In this document: piece after piece, positions 52,638 to 62,341 of the stretch
Layout of the letters: each line of letters opens with the position of its first letter
Position numbering within the stretch: the stretch's first letter is position 1
Assembly: GCF_001420695.1 (NCBI RefSeq)
Contig: NZ_LJJB01000010.1
Location: forward strand, 920,131 to 984,130
Length of the DNA: 64,000 nucleotides
Origin: Brevibacillus choshinensis
Lineage (GTDB): Bacteria; Bacillota; Bacilli; Brevibacillales; Brevibacillaceae
Direction: 5' to 3'
The notes under the pieces: model-generated
Database searches by the model: none
What the model was told of the DNA's origin: nothing
The model's input: the letters and a program-made list of their open reading frames with translations, nothing else
Translations under genes and position numbers: made by a program

Positions 52638-52859
52638 ACCATACACCCCTGCTGCCCCGCGTATTTCGCCTCATGTTTCTTCCAAATAACAATAATAATT
52701 GGCAAAATATATTTTACAGAATAAACACAGTAGTTGTACCACTTTTCTGTCATTTTTTATATTTTTTTATTAATGTAGTTGTTACTTTCGTCACTTCTTT
52801 GTAACTCCAATCCTGTATGATAAAAGAAAGCGGTTTAATTACGTTGTTGCGCTACTGAT

Positions 52860-52873
52860 TGTTAGCGCTTTCC
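52860..52873 (+). promoter_or_regulatory. Candidate cre site upstream of the CoA-transferase operon
   Basis: TGTTAGCGCTTTCC matches the CcpA cre consensus TGWNANCGNTNWCA at 13 of 14 positions. It lies 43 bp before the start codon and about 40 bp after a possible -10 (TATGAT, 52816-52821), a position where CcpA acts as a roadblock. Inference from consensus only. Confidence 0.45.
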
Positions 52874-52915
52874 TTTAGCTTTTTACGTCATTTTTTCACG
52901 GTGGGAGTGATCGAC

Positions 52916-53608
52916 ATGGCAAAAATTTTTACCTCTTACACAGACATCGTGGCCGATATCCACGATGGTGCTACTTTGCTGGTGGGCGGATTCGGACTCG
53001 TAGGGATTCCTGAAAATCTGATCATCGCCTTGCGCGACAAAGGAGTAGGCAATCTCACAGTCGTTTCCAACAACTGCGGTGTAGACGATTGGGGACTGGG
53101 CCTTTTGCTGCGCGAAAAGCAGATCAAAAAAATGGTTTCCTCTTACGTAGGTGAAAACAAGGAATTCGAACGTCAATTCCTCTCTGGAGAGCTGGAAGTC
53201 GAGCTGACTCCGCAAGGTACGCTGGCTGAGCGAGTACGCGCGGGTGGTGCAGGGATCCCTGCTTTTTACACACCTGCAGGCGTAGGAACACCGATCGCAG
53301 AAGGTCGGGAAACACGCGTATTCAACGGCAAGGAGTATTTGCTGGAGGAAGGCATCACAGGCGATTTTGCGCTCATCAAAGCGTGGAAAGCGGACAAAAT
53401 GGGGAACCTCGTGTTCCGCAAGACCGCACAAAACTTCAACCCAATGATGGCGGCAGCTGGCAAAATCACGATTGTCGAAGTCGAAGAAATCGTAGAAACA
53501 GGCGAGCTGGATCCAGAACATATTCAGACACCGAGCGTCTACGTACAACGCATCATCGAGGCGCCATCGTTTGAAAAACGAATCGAGCGTCGTACGGTCC
53601 GCTCCTAA
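52916..53608 (+). CDS. scoA: 3-oxoacid CoA-transferase subunit A
   Basis: 230 aa from ATG 52916 (GGGAGTGA). [60 protein letters not shown] and the C-terminal [37 protein letters not shown] are typical of the A subunit of succinyl-CoA/acetoacetate CoA-transferase. With subunit B it transfers CoA to a 3-keto acid in ketone and fatty-acid catabolism. A large antisense ORF over this region is only a shadow. Confidence 0.94.
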   Translation: MAKIFTSYTDIVADIHDGATLLVGGFGLVGIPENLIIALRDKGVGNLTVVSNNCGVDDWGLGLLLREKQIKKMVSSYVGENKEFERQFLSGELEVELTPQGTLAERVRAGGAGIPAFYTPAGVGTPIAEGRETRVFNGKEYLLEEGITGDFALIKAWKADKMGNLVFRKTAQNFNPMMAAAGKITIVEVEEIVETGELDPEHIQTPSVYVQRIIEAPSFEKRIERRTVRS

Positions 53609-53650
53609 TCGTAACCGGAATTCAATGCCATTCATAAGGAGGAAACAGAT

Positions 53651-54307
53651 ATGTCGCTGACGCGTGAACAAATCGCCACTCGTGCTGCTCAAGAAGTCGA
53701 GGATGGCTTTTATGTGAATCTGGGAATCGGGATGCCTACTCTGGTCGCTAACTACATCCCAGAAGGTAAAACGGTCGTCCTGCAATCCGAAAACGGCCTT
53801 CTGGGAATCGGACCATATCCGACGGAAGATGAGCTCGATGCCGACCTGATCAATGCGGGTAAAGAAACGGTAACCGCGATCCCAGGTGCTGCTTACTTCT
53901 CCAGTGCCGAATCCTTTGCCATGATTCGCGGTGGACACATCGATCTCGCTATTCTCGGCGCGATGGAAGTATCCGCACAGGGCGATCTGGCTAACTGGAT
54001 GATCCCTGGTAAAATGGTAAAAGGCATGGGTGGGGCGATGGATCTGGTACATGGCGCCAAAAAGATCGTCGTCATCATGGACCACGTCAACAAGCACGGG
54101 GAAACGAAAATTTTGAACGAGTGCGCACTTCCTCTCACAGGGAAACAGGTCGTAAACCGCATTATTACAGACCGCGCTGTGCTCGATGTCACTCCAGATG
54201 GCCTCGTGCTCGTGGAAGTGGCAGAAGGCTACACGGCTGAAGACATTCAGGCGTGCACAGAACCAAAACTGATTGTATCCCCTGCTCTCAAAACGATCGG
54301 ACTGTAA
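53651..54307 (+). CDS. scoB: 3-oxoacid CoA-transferase subunit B
   Basis: 218 aa, ATG after AAGGAGGAAAC, 42 nt downstream of subunit [19 protein letters not shown] and [15 protein letters not shown] contain the catalytic Glu (in SENG); [40 protein letters not shown] is the usual B-subunit core. A terminator follows. Confidence 0.95.
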   Translation: MSLTREQIATRAAQEVEDGFYVNLGIGMPTLVANYIPEGKTVVLQSENGLLGIGPYPTEDELDADLINAGKETVTAIPGAAYFSSAESFAMIRGGHIDLAILGAMEVSAQGDLANWMIPGKMVKGMGGAMDLVHGAKKIVVIMDHVNKHGETKILNECALPLTGKQVVNRIITDRAVLDVTPDGLVLVEVAEGYTAEDIQACTEPKLIVSPALKTIGL

Positions 54308-54341
54308 GCTGCACGGACATCATAACCACACACCCATTTTT

Positions 54342-54373
54342 GATCTCATGCCGACGCGTGAGGTCTTTTTTTT
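54342..54373 (+). terminator. Terminator after scoB
   Basis: GATCTCATG and CGTGAGGTC pair (with G-U) around a 6-nt loop, followed by eight to nine T. Confidence 0.8.
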
Positions 54374-54387
54374 ATAATACCAACATA

Positions 54388-54890
54388 GCTGAGGTGGGGA
54401 GAAGCAGGTTTCCGATCTGCGCTCCGGTCTTTACCCACCGAACACAAGCTAACGCTCGTGTTCGGCGGGGCCCCGTTTACACCCCACAAAGGAGTATAGA
54501 CTGTCCGCTCCACAACGATTCACGGGGAAGCGGTAAAGTGGTAGCCGCTTCGAGGTAACACAAAGGTACCGCTTCTTAATCCCGTGAATTCGTTGCTCCG
54601 TTGGGCTGGGTTCCGAAGTCGCTCCGCCTGGAAACATGCTTCTCCTGCGAGCTGTTGTGGTTTCTAGCAACCTGTTTTACTGTTATTCAAGGCGAAAATT
54701 TAATTATCCCAATCGTTGCGCTTCGAAGGGCGTTGGTGAAACAAGAAAAGAACGAAGAACGAAGGCGTTTGGGACACAGCCCAAGCGGAGTGGAAAAAGT
54801 GGAACACGCTTGAGCGTCCACTTCTGAGAAGCCCTCGAGCCGGCTACTTTGGACGCCGTTCCACTTTTGGAAAGGAGCTGGACCCCCGTT
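54388..54890 (+). repeat. Composite structured element, copy B
   Basis: Same parts and order as the minus-strand copy at 27,938-27,380. Outer arms GGAGAAGCAGGTTTCC (54398-54413) pair with 54630-54645 at 15 of 16 positions; inner CAACGATTCACGGG (54513-54526) pairs with CCCGTGAATTCGTTG (54581-54595), continued by GAAGCGGTA/TACCGCTTC. A variable hairpin (54435-54468) is longer than in copy A but still pairs. Downstream are TTTGGG/CCCAAG, the 11-bp stem AAAAGTGGAAC/GTTCCACTTTT (54795-54868) and GGAGCTGGACCCCCGTTTTTC. The block from 54,491 to 54,550 is nearly identical between copies. The element fills the 686-bp gap between scoB and the esterase gene; no credible ORF. Confidence 0.8.
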
Positions 54891-54993
54891 TTTCTTATCC
54901 ATATCTGTAATCCGCACGCTCAAAGTCGCGCCCTTACCGCTTCCGGTATATAATACGTATACAAACAAATTCCCATTTGAGAGGCGATACAGG

Positions 54994-55701
54994 ATGACAG
55001 AAACAGTCGGTTGTCTCCTTATTCATGGATTTGCCGGAGACATGAACGACATTCTCCCTTTAGCCAAACGTCTGCGTGAAGAAGGCTACCAGGTAGAGTG
55101 CCCCACACTGGAAGGACACGGAACCACGCGCCGTCAGATGGCGAAAAGCACCCGTCATGATTGGCTGCGGTCCGCTGACGAAGCCTACAAACGCCTGAGG
55201 ATGCGAGCGGATTCGATCGTTGTCATCGGTTTTTCCATGGGTGGACTCCTCGCCTTTCACCTGACGACGACCTACCCGGTGGAGCTCCTGATCACACTCA
55301 ATACCCCTTATAAATACTGGGATGTAAAGGAAGCTATGAACTACTTGCGCGAAGACTTCCCGACTCACTCTCGTCGCTACATACAAGGCATTGGCAGAAT
55401 TCCGTTGAGTAGCATGGTACAGTTCCGTCGACTTTTATCTGAAACCAAGCCGCTCCTGCCCAAGATCACCACCCCCTACGTTCTCTTGCAGGCTCGCCAT
55501 GACGATACCGTCCACGCCGTCAGCGCCGAAATACTCGCGTCCAGCGTAAACGATGCAGCCTCCGCGGAAATCAGCTGGTATGAGCATTCCAACCACATGA
55601 TCCTACACGGCCCGGATAAAGAAGAGGCGATCGCGCACGTCATGACCAAAATCAAAGAACACTTCGCTTCTTATGCCACTGCAGCTGACCTCCCCAAATA
55701 A
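54994..55701 (+). CDS. Carboxylesterase/lysophospholipase-like alpha/beta hydrolase (Est30 type)
   Basis: 235 aa. GCLLIHGFAGDMNDI supplies the oxyanion region, GFSMGG the nucleophilic Ser, QARHDDTVHAVSA the Asp and EHSNHMILH the His. This is the pattern of the Geobacillus Est30-like esterases. A GAGAGGC site precedes the ATG. Its 3' end overlaps the convergent MFS gene by 50 bp. Confidence 0.9.
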   Translation: MTETVGCLLIHGFAGDMNDILPLAKRLREEGYQVECPTLEGHGTTRRQMAKSTRHDWLRSADEAYKRLRMRADSIVVIGFSMGGLLAFHLTTTYPVELLITLNTPYKYWDVKEAMNYLREDFPTHSRRYIQGIGRIPLSSMVQFRRLLSETKPLLPKITTPYVLLQARHDDTVHAVSAEILASSVNDAASAEISWYEHSNHMILHGPDKEEAIAHVMTKIKEHFASYATAADLPK

Positions 55702-56863
55702 TCGCGAGCAGCAGCAAGAGAACAGCAATCGCTACGTACATCACATCCAGTCCCAGACGACCATCGATCCAAAAGGCAAGCAGCGGCCCTAGAGCAGCTC
55801 CTACATCAGTGACGACCGAGTACAGCGTCATCAGCGCCGTACTGTTTGCCTGTCTGGTCGCTTCGTCTGCTGCTAGCGTATCCATGACCGTAGTCAAGAC
55901 GGTCGCCGTCAGCTGGATTCCCATCAGAATACAGATCCAGAGGGAAAAGGACACCGGAGCGTGCAAGACGCCAAATAAAACAGCTGCTGCCAACAAGGCC
56001 CAAACAAAGATGCTTTTTCTCCCATAACGGTCGGACAATCTGCCAAACCAGGGAGCCGCCCACGGTTCCCAGCCCCATCGCGCTCCCTGAACAAGACTTG
56101 CTATGACAGCCGCGCCTAGCGCCAGTCCCCCGATCCAAACGACTGGTTGCCGAATTTCAATCAGCCTGCTCAGTGTGGATGCAAACATCCCTTGGTACAC
56201 CATCGCCACAACGAGCGCTGTCGCCATCGTCGCCCAGACACTCTTTTGCTTCCAAAAGCGCTCGGTGGTTCTGACCGCGTCTGTGTATACGTGACGCTTT
56301 TGAAACGAGGGACGTATGTAGAGAAACACTAGTGCCAGTGCAGGTAGCGAAAAACATCCCAGAATGAGAGCGGTAGTGCCGAGACCTAACCAGGAGGCAA
56401 GCAGAGCTCCTGCGATCATTCCGCCCAGACTCCCTAATCGATACAACCCGTTGTACAACCCCATCAGTTGACCGCGATTGTTCTCTTCTGACACAGACAC
56501 GATCAATGAGTACGCCCCCAATCGGAGAAACGTCCAGGCAATCCCCCACACACTGCGCATGACGAGCCAAATCCAAAATCCATGAAACCCATAGGAAACC
56601 GTAGTAAGAAACGCGAGTATGACCGCCACGACCAGCCCGATCCGTCCCCCTGCTCGCTCATACCATTTGCCTACCAACGGTCCAAGCGGCACGCGAACCA
56701 AGCGGTTAATAGAGAGCAAAATCCCCACTTCCCATAGCGAGGACAAGCCTGCTTCCTGCCAATAGATAGGCAACACCACATACAACATGGAATCACCCAA
56801 CAAACAAAATGCTGTCACCAATGCTACTGCGATGACTTGTGTCTTCCCCTTTATCTCTTTCAT
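55652..56863 (-). CDS. MFS transporter
   Basis: 403 aa, about twelve membrane segments; RLVRVPLGPLVGKWYERAGGRIGL is a variant of the MFS loop 2-3 motif. Drug or metabolite exporter by family, substrate unknown. It is divergent from a LysR gene 115 bp away, which is its probable regulator. Confidence 0.9.
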   Translation of the reverse strand: MKEIKGKTQVIAVALVTAFCLLGDSMLYVVLPIYWQEAGLSSLWEVGILLSINRLVRVPLGPLVGKWYERAGGRIGLVVAVILAFLTTVSYGFHGFWIWLVMRSVWGIAWTFLRLGAYSLIVSVSEENNRGQLMGLYNGLYRLGSLGGMIAGALLASWLGLGTTALILGCFSLPALALVFLYIRPSFQKRHVYTDAVRTTERFWKQKSVWATMATALVVAMVYQGMFASTLSRLIEIRQPVVWIGGLALGAAVIASLVQGARWGWEPWAAPWFGRLSDRYGRKSIFVWALLAAAVLFGVLHAPVSFSLWICILMGIQLTATVLTTVMDTLAADEATRQANSTALMTLYSVVTDVGAALGPLLAFWIDGRLGLDVMYVAIAVLLLLLAIIWGGQLQWHKKRSVL

Positions 56864-56978
56864 GATTTTCTCCTTTGCCTGATCGTGCTTTATGCTCTAC
56901 AGTACAAAGGAGTCATACGATTATCCAATACATCTTTCTGACTGAATCATAAGCAAACGTGATGAATGGAGAATGATT

Positions 56979-57884
56979 ATGAACTTACACGCCCTCCGTA
57001 TCTTTGTAGAAGTCGCTCGACGCGGCAGTGTGACCGCTGCTGCCGATGCCCTTACGATCAGTCAGCCAGCCGTGAGCGCCCAAATCCGCAAGCTGGAAAA
57101 CGAGCTGGGCATCGCTCTGGTACTCCCAGAAGGTAGAGGCATCTCCCTGACAGACGAAGGCCGTTTTCTTTATGAACAAGCCCGGCGTATATACGATTGG
57201 GAAAAAGAAATCGAATGGCAGCTCAACGAAATGAAAGAAGGAACAAAAGGACGATTGCGCCTCGCCTCTACTTTTCTTCCTTCTCATTATCTGGTCCCGA
57301 AGTGGCTCGCAAGCTACAAACAAAAGTATGCCCATGTAGAAGTAGACATCCGTACAGGAAACTCGCAAAAGTCGATCGAGCGATTACTTCGTTGCGAAGC
57401 AGATCTCGCTATCATTACCAATGAGGTGTGGGATGATCTCCCCATTTATCGAATGCACCTGATGGATATTCGCTTCTGGTTCATCGTGCCTCCTTGCCAT
57501 CCTTACGCTGGCCAGGAAATCCCTTTAGAGACACTGGTTCAGGAGCCATTTTTACTACGTGAGCCTGGCAGTTCCACGCGAGAAAAGCTATTTTCGCTTT
57601 GTCGTGAGCACCAGGTGCAGCCTCCACAGGTCGGCTTGCAGTACCACGGTCTGTTTGAATCCATTCAGTCCGTTCGTGCAGGTTACGGCACTATGCTTGC
57701 GCCCGCACTGGCAGTCAGCGAGCTGGTTGCACGGGGAGAGGTGGGACGCGTGACTGTCCCCGGGATCGATCTCAAGCGCCCCATGTACTTGTGCTTGCGC
57801 GATAAAGAGAGTGGGCAACGTCCTGTGACCGCTCGGTTTATGGAGTTGGTACTACAGAAACATACGCTTCAGGGGAATTTTTAA
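56979..57884 (+). CDS. LysR-family transcriptional regulator
   Basis: 301 aa from ATG 56979, 7 nt after GGAG; the ATG at 56973 lies too close. HTH MNLHALRIFVEVARRGSVTAAADALTISQPAVSAQIRKLENELGIALV and a full effector domain. CysB/CbbR-like in style. Probably regulates the divergent MFS gene. Confidence 0.92.
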   Translation: MNLHALRIFVEVARRGSVTAAADALTISQPAVSAQIRKLENELGIALVLPEGRGISLTDEGRFLYEQARRIYDWEKEIEWQLNEMKEGTKGRLRLASTFLPSHYLVPKWLASYKQKYAHVEVDIRTGNSQKSIERLLRCEADLAIITNEVWDDLPIYRMHLMDIRFWFIVPPCHPYAGQEIPLETLVQEPFLLREPGSSTREKLFSLCREHQVQPPQVGLQYHGLFESIQSVRAGYGTMLAPALAVSELVARGEVGRVTVPGIDLKRPMYLCLRDKESGQRPVTARFMELVLQKHTLQGNF

Positions 57885-57892
57885 TTTTCTCA

Positions 57893-57977
57893 GACGCTTG
57901 TTTTAACTGTTCGTACTCTTGTTCGTTGATAACACCGTTATTAATGTTTTGAGAGACCGCTTGACGTCGCAGGCCTA
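57893..57977 (-). pseudogene. SHOCT-like C-terminal remnant
   Basis: On the minus strand one frame reads RQAVSQNINNGVINEQEYEQLKQ, which looks like the short C-terminal oligomerisation motif of SHOCT-type proteins, but a stop lies just upstream and no start or partner domain is seen. It sits in the 267-bp gap before the propeller gene. Possibly a gene fragment, possibly coincidence. Confidence 0.3.
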
Positions 57978-58151
57978 GTCAAAGTCATTAGCGTTAACTT
58001 GGATATGATCCAGCCCCCAACTCAACATTTCTGGATTTTTCTTTTTAATTTGTTGTTTAGGTCATCATTAGTCTATACCTAAATGATAATAGCCCCATAA
58101 AATAAAAAGTTCTTACTTGTAACGAAAATTTCAAGAGGAAGGAGTGTAACT

Positions 58152-60392
58152 ATGACTCAACTAGCTTATGTAGCCGATAGGGGCTCAGACAATATCTCTG
58201 TGATTGATGTAGATCCGGCAAGCCCTACCTTTAATACCGAGATTAAACTGATAACAGTATCGGGGACGACTCCTCTCATCATTGCAGTCACACCGGATAC
58301 AATGCGTGCCTATGTCACGAACAATACCTCCGGTGATGTCTCCGTGATCGATACGAATCCCGCCAGTCCTACCTTCAACACCGAGATTCAACGGATACCG
58401 CTGCTGGGAATTGGATCCGCCCCCACCGGTATCGTGATCACCCTTGACGGCAATCGCGCCTATGTCGCGAATCAAATGACCAACAATATCTCCATCATTG
58501 ACACAAATCCCTCCAGTCCGACATTCAATACGATGACGGGTACAATCGGATTAACAGGATTGGGGCCGACTATTCTTATGATTACCCCGGACGGCACCCG
58601 CGGTTATGTACCGAATTTCGATTCGGCCAATGTCTCTGTAATCGATATCAATCCCGCCAGCCCCGCCTTCAACACCCAAATTGACCTGATTCCCGTAACC
58701 GGAATGAATCCGATTGACGTAGCCTTCACCCCAGACGGCACTCGCGCCTATGTCACCAAGCTAGGCACCCACGATGTCTCCGTTATCGATACGAACCCAG
58801 CCAGCCCCACCTATAACATCGAGATCGATAACATATCCTTAACTGGAGTAGGTCCCGTAGAAATTCAGATCACCCCGGATGGCACACGCGGTTATATTGC
58901 CAATTTGTTTTCCCCCGACGCTTCCGTAATCGACACGAACCCAGCCAGTCCCAATTTCAACACGGAGATCTTGAAAATCCCGCTCTCCGGAGATGGCCAC
59001 GCCGCTATTGCGATCACACCGGATGGCAATCGCGCCTATGTCACGAATGCATTTTCTAACGATGTTTCGGAGATCGACACGAATCCCGCCAGTCCCACCT
59101 TCAATACCGAGATCGCTCTGATCGATGTGTCTGGAACCTTTCTAGCCGGAATCGCGATCATCATTTTCCCACCGCCCACACCCCCTCCGACTCCTGCACC
59201 TCTGCCAACGGCTGCGCCACTTCCGACGGATTGCATCCGCGTCCAAAAGGTGTACGACTGGGTCGTTGCCGCCAATAGGGACCGAAATAAAGTCCCGATC
59301 CCGGACGATTGCCGACCGCTGGTAGATGAAGCCATCCGTACCGGACAAAACATCACCATCCAATGCGTGGAGCCAATCGTTCCTCCGACATTCCCGCTCA
59401 TCCCCAAACCACAACCTACACAGTCTATGGACTTTTCCTGCACCATCATTGGCATCCGGCGCGAAAACATCATCGTCAATGGAAACGTCGTTCCTATTGC
59501 TATCGTTCGTTTCTTGTTCGGCGCAACGCTCTTGATTCGCGTATTTGCCAACGGCACGCTGCTGTGCGAATTCCCGGCTACTATCCAATTTGATGACGAA
59601 ATCGTGCTCTGCCTGCCGGAACCGTTGGATGAATCCAACATCCTCTGCCGCATTACTGCCGTCGAGTGCATGCCGAACAACACCATTCTTTTGGGCGGAA
59701 TGGTGGAACTGGAAGTCATCATCTGCAAAGAGATCCAGGTAGAAGCAGAAGTGAAGCTGGAAGTGTTGGCGAAGTTCTGTCACCCGCGTCCGATTATTCC
59801 CGTACCTCCACCAACTCCATCGTTTATCTGCCCGCCGATCACATTCCCACCACAGTGTCCGGATATCTTCCCGCGCAGAAACTGCGACTGCCAGGGAACG
59901 GCCAACGCTCTCTTGACCAACTCCACTGTCTTCTTCGACGGTGTTGCTGATACGGGGACAGAACAATTGCTCGCCGATATCTGCCCAAGCTGCGATCCGG
60001 GAAGCAGCTCGTTCTCCTATACATTTATCGATACCGTGCCAACCACTCCTACGCCGACGCCGACAGACGAAATCCTCGGTGACTTCAGCTTTGTCTATAC
60101 GCCTGTTCAAATCAGCTCACCTACTTGCACAGCCCTCCCTGATGGCAGCCTGTCACTGGTGGTCACCGCTACCGGTATCCGGACGTTCACCCTAACGGGC
60201 ACGACCGAGACTCTCAGCTCGGAGCTTACGCTGCAAGAACTTTCAGGCCCTTTCGACGCCTTCCGCTTCATCTTGCGTGATGCCATCGGTACGGTTGTCT
60301 ACGACACGGGCGTAAAATCAGTTTCTGATGCCAATCTACATGCCCAGGATTGTAGATCTTTCCCGGATGTATTTCCCACTAGCGGTATCTAA
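58152..60392 (+). CDS. Seven-repeat YVTN beta-propeller protein, probable spore-surface protein
   Basis: 746 aa, no signal peptide. Residues 1-335 hold seven copies of a roughly 46-48-residue unit with core (A/G)YV.N..S.(D/N)(V/I)S(V)IDTNPASPTFNTEI and ITPDGTRAYV, so a complete seven-bladed propeller is expected. A Pro/Thr-rich linker (about 338-360) follows. Then comes a Cys-rich C-terminal half with a SPOCS-like region ending VEAEVKLEVLAKFCHPRP and a second Cys-rich domain (NCDCQGTANALL..). Lack of export signal, Cys content and SPOCS-like part suggest a coat or exosporium protein. GAAGGAG precedes the ATG. Confidence 0.85.
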   Translation: MTQLAYVADRGSDNISVIDVDPASPTFNTEIKLITVSGTTPLIIAVTPDTMRAYVTNNTSGDVSVIDTNPASPTFNTEIQRIPLLGIGSAPTGIVITLDGNRAYVANQMTNNISIIDTNPSSPTFNTMTGTIGLTGLGPTILMITPDGTRGYVPNFDSANVSVIDINPASPAFNTQIDLIPVTGMNPIDVAFTPDGTRAYVTKLGTHDVSVIDTNPASPTYNIEIDNISLTGVGPVEIQITPDGTRGYIANLFSPDASVIDTNPASPNFNTEILKIPLSGDGHAAIAITPDGNRAYVTNAFSNDVSEIDTNPASPTFNTEIALIDVSGTFLAGIAIIIFPPPTPPPTPAPLPTAAPLPTDCIRVQKVYDWVVAANRDRNKVPIPDDCRPLVDEAIRTGQNITIQCVEPIVPPTFPLIPKPQPTQSMDFSCTIIGIRRENIIVNGNVVPIAIVRFLFGATLLIRVFANGTLLCEFPATIQFDDEIVLCLPEPLDESNILCRITAVECMPNNTILLGGMVELEVIICKEIQVEAEVKLEVLAKFCHPRPIIPVPPPTPSFICPPITFPPQCPDIFPRRNCDCQGTANALLTNSTVFFDGVADTGTEQLLADICPSCDPGSSSFSYTFIDTVPTTPTPTPTDEILGDFSFVYTPVQISSPTCTALPDGSLSLVVTATGIRTFTLTGTTETLSSELTLQELSGPFDAFRFILRDAIGTVVYDTGVKSVSDANLHAQDCRSFPDVFPTSGI

Positions 60393-60572
60393 AAAGAAAG
60401 TCTGCCGCACTAGTGAACTTACTACCGCAGCCTCTATTTGTGTTTATTCCGCTATCGAACCTGTTATCTTAACAAGTATTCTGATTTTACTCGATGACAA
60501 GTCTAAATCTTTATTTTCAGAGTCTAGAAGATTATTTTCAGTTAACAATGGGAACGCGAGCGTAGACAGCAA

Positions 60573-60602
60573 AAAGGCCCACTCCAAAAAGGATGGGCCT
60601 TT
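60573..60602. terminator. Terminator after purU
   Basis: AAAGGCCCA (60573-60581) and TGGGCCTTT (60594-60602), perfect 9-bp arms, extended inward by CTCC/GGA. T-tract in the minus direction. The 226-bp gap between the propeller gene and purU holds nothing else. Confidence 0.88.
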
Positions 60603-60618
60603 CAGTCTTTCGTTATAT

Positions 60619-61515
60619 CTAAGGGAACACAATCGTCTTGTTACCATACACCAGCACGCGGTCTTCCAGATGCCAGCCGACAGCACGCGCGAGTACGGTA
60701 CGCTCTACTTGGCGCCCCAGCTGCTTCAGTGTTTCTACATCTTCCTGGTGAGTCACACGCTGTACGTCTTGCTCGATGATCGGACCTGCGTCCAGCTCTT
60801 CTGTCACGTAGTGGGCAGTCGCGCCAATCAGTTTCACGCCGCGGCGATATGCTTGCTCATACGGCTTCGCACCCACAAAGGCTGGCAAGAACGAGTGGTG
60901 AATATTGATGATTCGCATCGCGTAATCGTCCAAAAAGCGCGGGGAGAGGATTTGCATGTAGCGAGCAAGCACGATTACATCCGCACCTGCTGCTGCAGCG
61001 ATCTGCTCCTCTTCTGCCTGCGGCTTGTTATCCTTGGTCACCGGAATGCAGTGATACGGAATGCCAAACGATTCGACCGTCTCTTTCATATCTGGATGAT
61101 TACTGATGACAACTGAAATATCTGCATACAGCTCGCCCGACTTCCAGCGCCACAGCAGCTCCAGCAAGCAATGATCTTCCTTGGACACAAAGATCGCTAC
61201 CTTCTTGCGTTTGCTCGCCTGTACCAGGGAAAAATCCATGTCAAAGCTTTCGGCAATGGGTCTAAACGCTGCCTTGATCACTTCGCAGCGCTCTTCCAGA
61301 TTGGTCAAGTCAAATTCAATCCGCATGAAAAAGCGACCTGTTTCCGGATCCGTCGTGTATTGGTCCGACTGAACGATGTTTGCCCCTTGCTGGTACAAGA
61401 AATGAGAAATCGCTGCCACGATTCCAGGGCGGTCCGGACAAGAAATGAGCATGCGGGCACGATCCTTGTATTTCTCTGTATATGCCTGCCATTCTCTCTC
61501 TGATAAACGATACAT
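60619..61515 (-). CDS. purU: Formyltetrahydrofolate deformylase
   Basis: 298 aa. An N-terminal ACT domain ([48 protein letters not shown]) is followed by the formyltransferase fold with [78 protein letters not shown]. It hydrolyses 10-formyl-THF to formate and THF, balancing one-carbon pools. GGAGAG precedes the ATG. It stands alone. Confidence 0.96.
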   Translation of the reverse strand: MYRLSEREWQAYTEKYKDRARMLISCPDRPGIVAAISHFLYQQGANIVQSDQYTTDPETGRFFMRIEFDLTNLEERCEVIKAAFRPIAESFDMDFSLVQASKRKKVAIFVSKEDHCLLELLWRWKSGELYADISVVISNHPDMKETVESFGIPYHCIPVTKDNKPQAEEEQIAAAAGADVIVLARYMQILSPRFLDDYAMRIINIHHSFLPAFVGAKPYEQAYRRGVKLIGATAHYVTEELDAGPIIEQDVQRVTHQEDVETLKQLGRQVERTVLARAVGWHLEDRVLVYGNKTIVFP

Positions 61516-61648
61516 GATCTTTTCTCTCCTCCATGGTTAACAGCAAAAAGTTGTTTGCAATTATACCATTCCCTGAATCAATTTCCATAGCCAAAATCGG
61601 CCCATCACGGTTCACTTATCGATAAAATTTTTATTCACAGCGAAAATA

Positions 61649-62323
61649 TTATTCTCTATATCCAATCCCATTCATCAAAATATCTACGGTGAGATCAATC
61701 TGCTCTTCGTCGCTATGCTTGCGAAAATCGTCCTTATCCAGTACTTGTCGAAACAACACCAAGCCTATCATGGAGGACAGCAGGGCCCGAAAGACGACCT
61801 CTGTTGGCATGGAACGTAGTTCTTTTGCGATGATTTTGTCCTCGATCAGCTTTTGTACGATTGCCTTTACATCGGAAAAAACAGTGGCTATCAGTGCTTC
61901 TCGTATCTCGTCATGAAAGAATGCTTCCTGTAACAGGATGCGGATCGTTCTTTCGTTGGTGATGATCATTTCAAGACGATTGCGGTACAGCTCCTTCGCG
62001 ATTTCAGCGAACGGTTTTTTCGCCTGCTCTCGAAAAATTTCACGGACGTCCTTCAAGATAAAGGGTCCAGCGAACTTGACCAGTACCGGAGCTACTACTG
62101 CTAACAGAATATCCTTTTTGGACTTGTAGTGCCGAAAAATCGTGCCCTCAGCAACCCCGGCTTCCTTGGCGATTTCTGCAGTAGAGCTGGCATGAAATCC
62201 TTTCTCGGCAAACAGCTTGATCGACGCTCGCAGAATGCTCCGCTGCTTTTCTGTCATTTCACTCTCGTCTTTCAATTCCTCTACATATTGCAACAGGCCC
62301 TCTTCCAATGATGGCTTGTTCAT
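61649..62323 (-). CDS. TetR-family transcriptional regulator
   Basis: 224 aa. HTH: RSILRASIKLFAEKGFHASSTAEIAKEAGVAEGTIFRHYKSKKDILLAV. It lies 18 nt after the ABC-2 permease gene on the same strand, so it is the last gene of an exporter operon that it presumably controls. Confidence 0.93.
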   Translation of the reverse strand: MNKPSLEEGLLQYVEELKDESEMTEKQRSILRASIKLFAEKGFHASSTAEIAKEAGVAEGTIFRHYKSKKDILLAVVAPVLVKFAGPFILKDVREIFREQAKKPFAEIAKELYRNRLEMIITNERTIRILLQEAFFHDEIREALIATVFSDVKAIVQKLIEDKIIAKELRSMPTEVVFRALLSSMIGLVLFRQVLDKDDFRKHSDEEQIDLTVDILMNGIGYRE

Positions 62324-62341
62324 CTTATTCCATACGCTCCT

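Noticed and set aside
52883-54097. A 404-codon minus-strand open frame
   Set aside because: Antisense to scoA and scoB, whose family motifs are unmistakable; the composition of the antisense product is abnormal.
58180-59130. Regular repeats considered as a possible CRISPR or minisatellite array
   Set aside because: The period of about 140-147 bp is in frame and encodes propeller blades; spacers are not unrelated.
59142-60110. A 322-codon minus-strand open frame
   Set aside because: Antisense to the propeller gene; produced by its codon bias.
60444-60686. 80-codon minus frame after the propeller gene
   Set aside because: It spans the purU terminator and overlaps the purU 3' end out of frame; no ribosome site.
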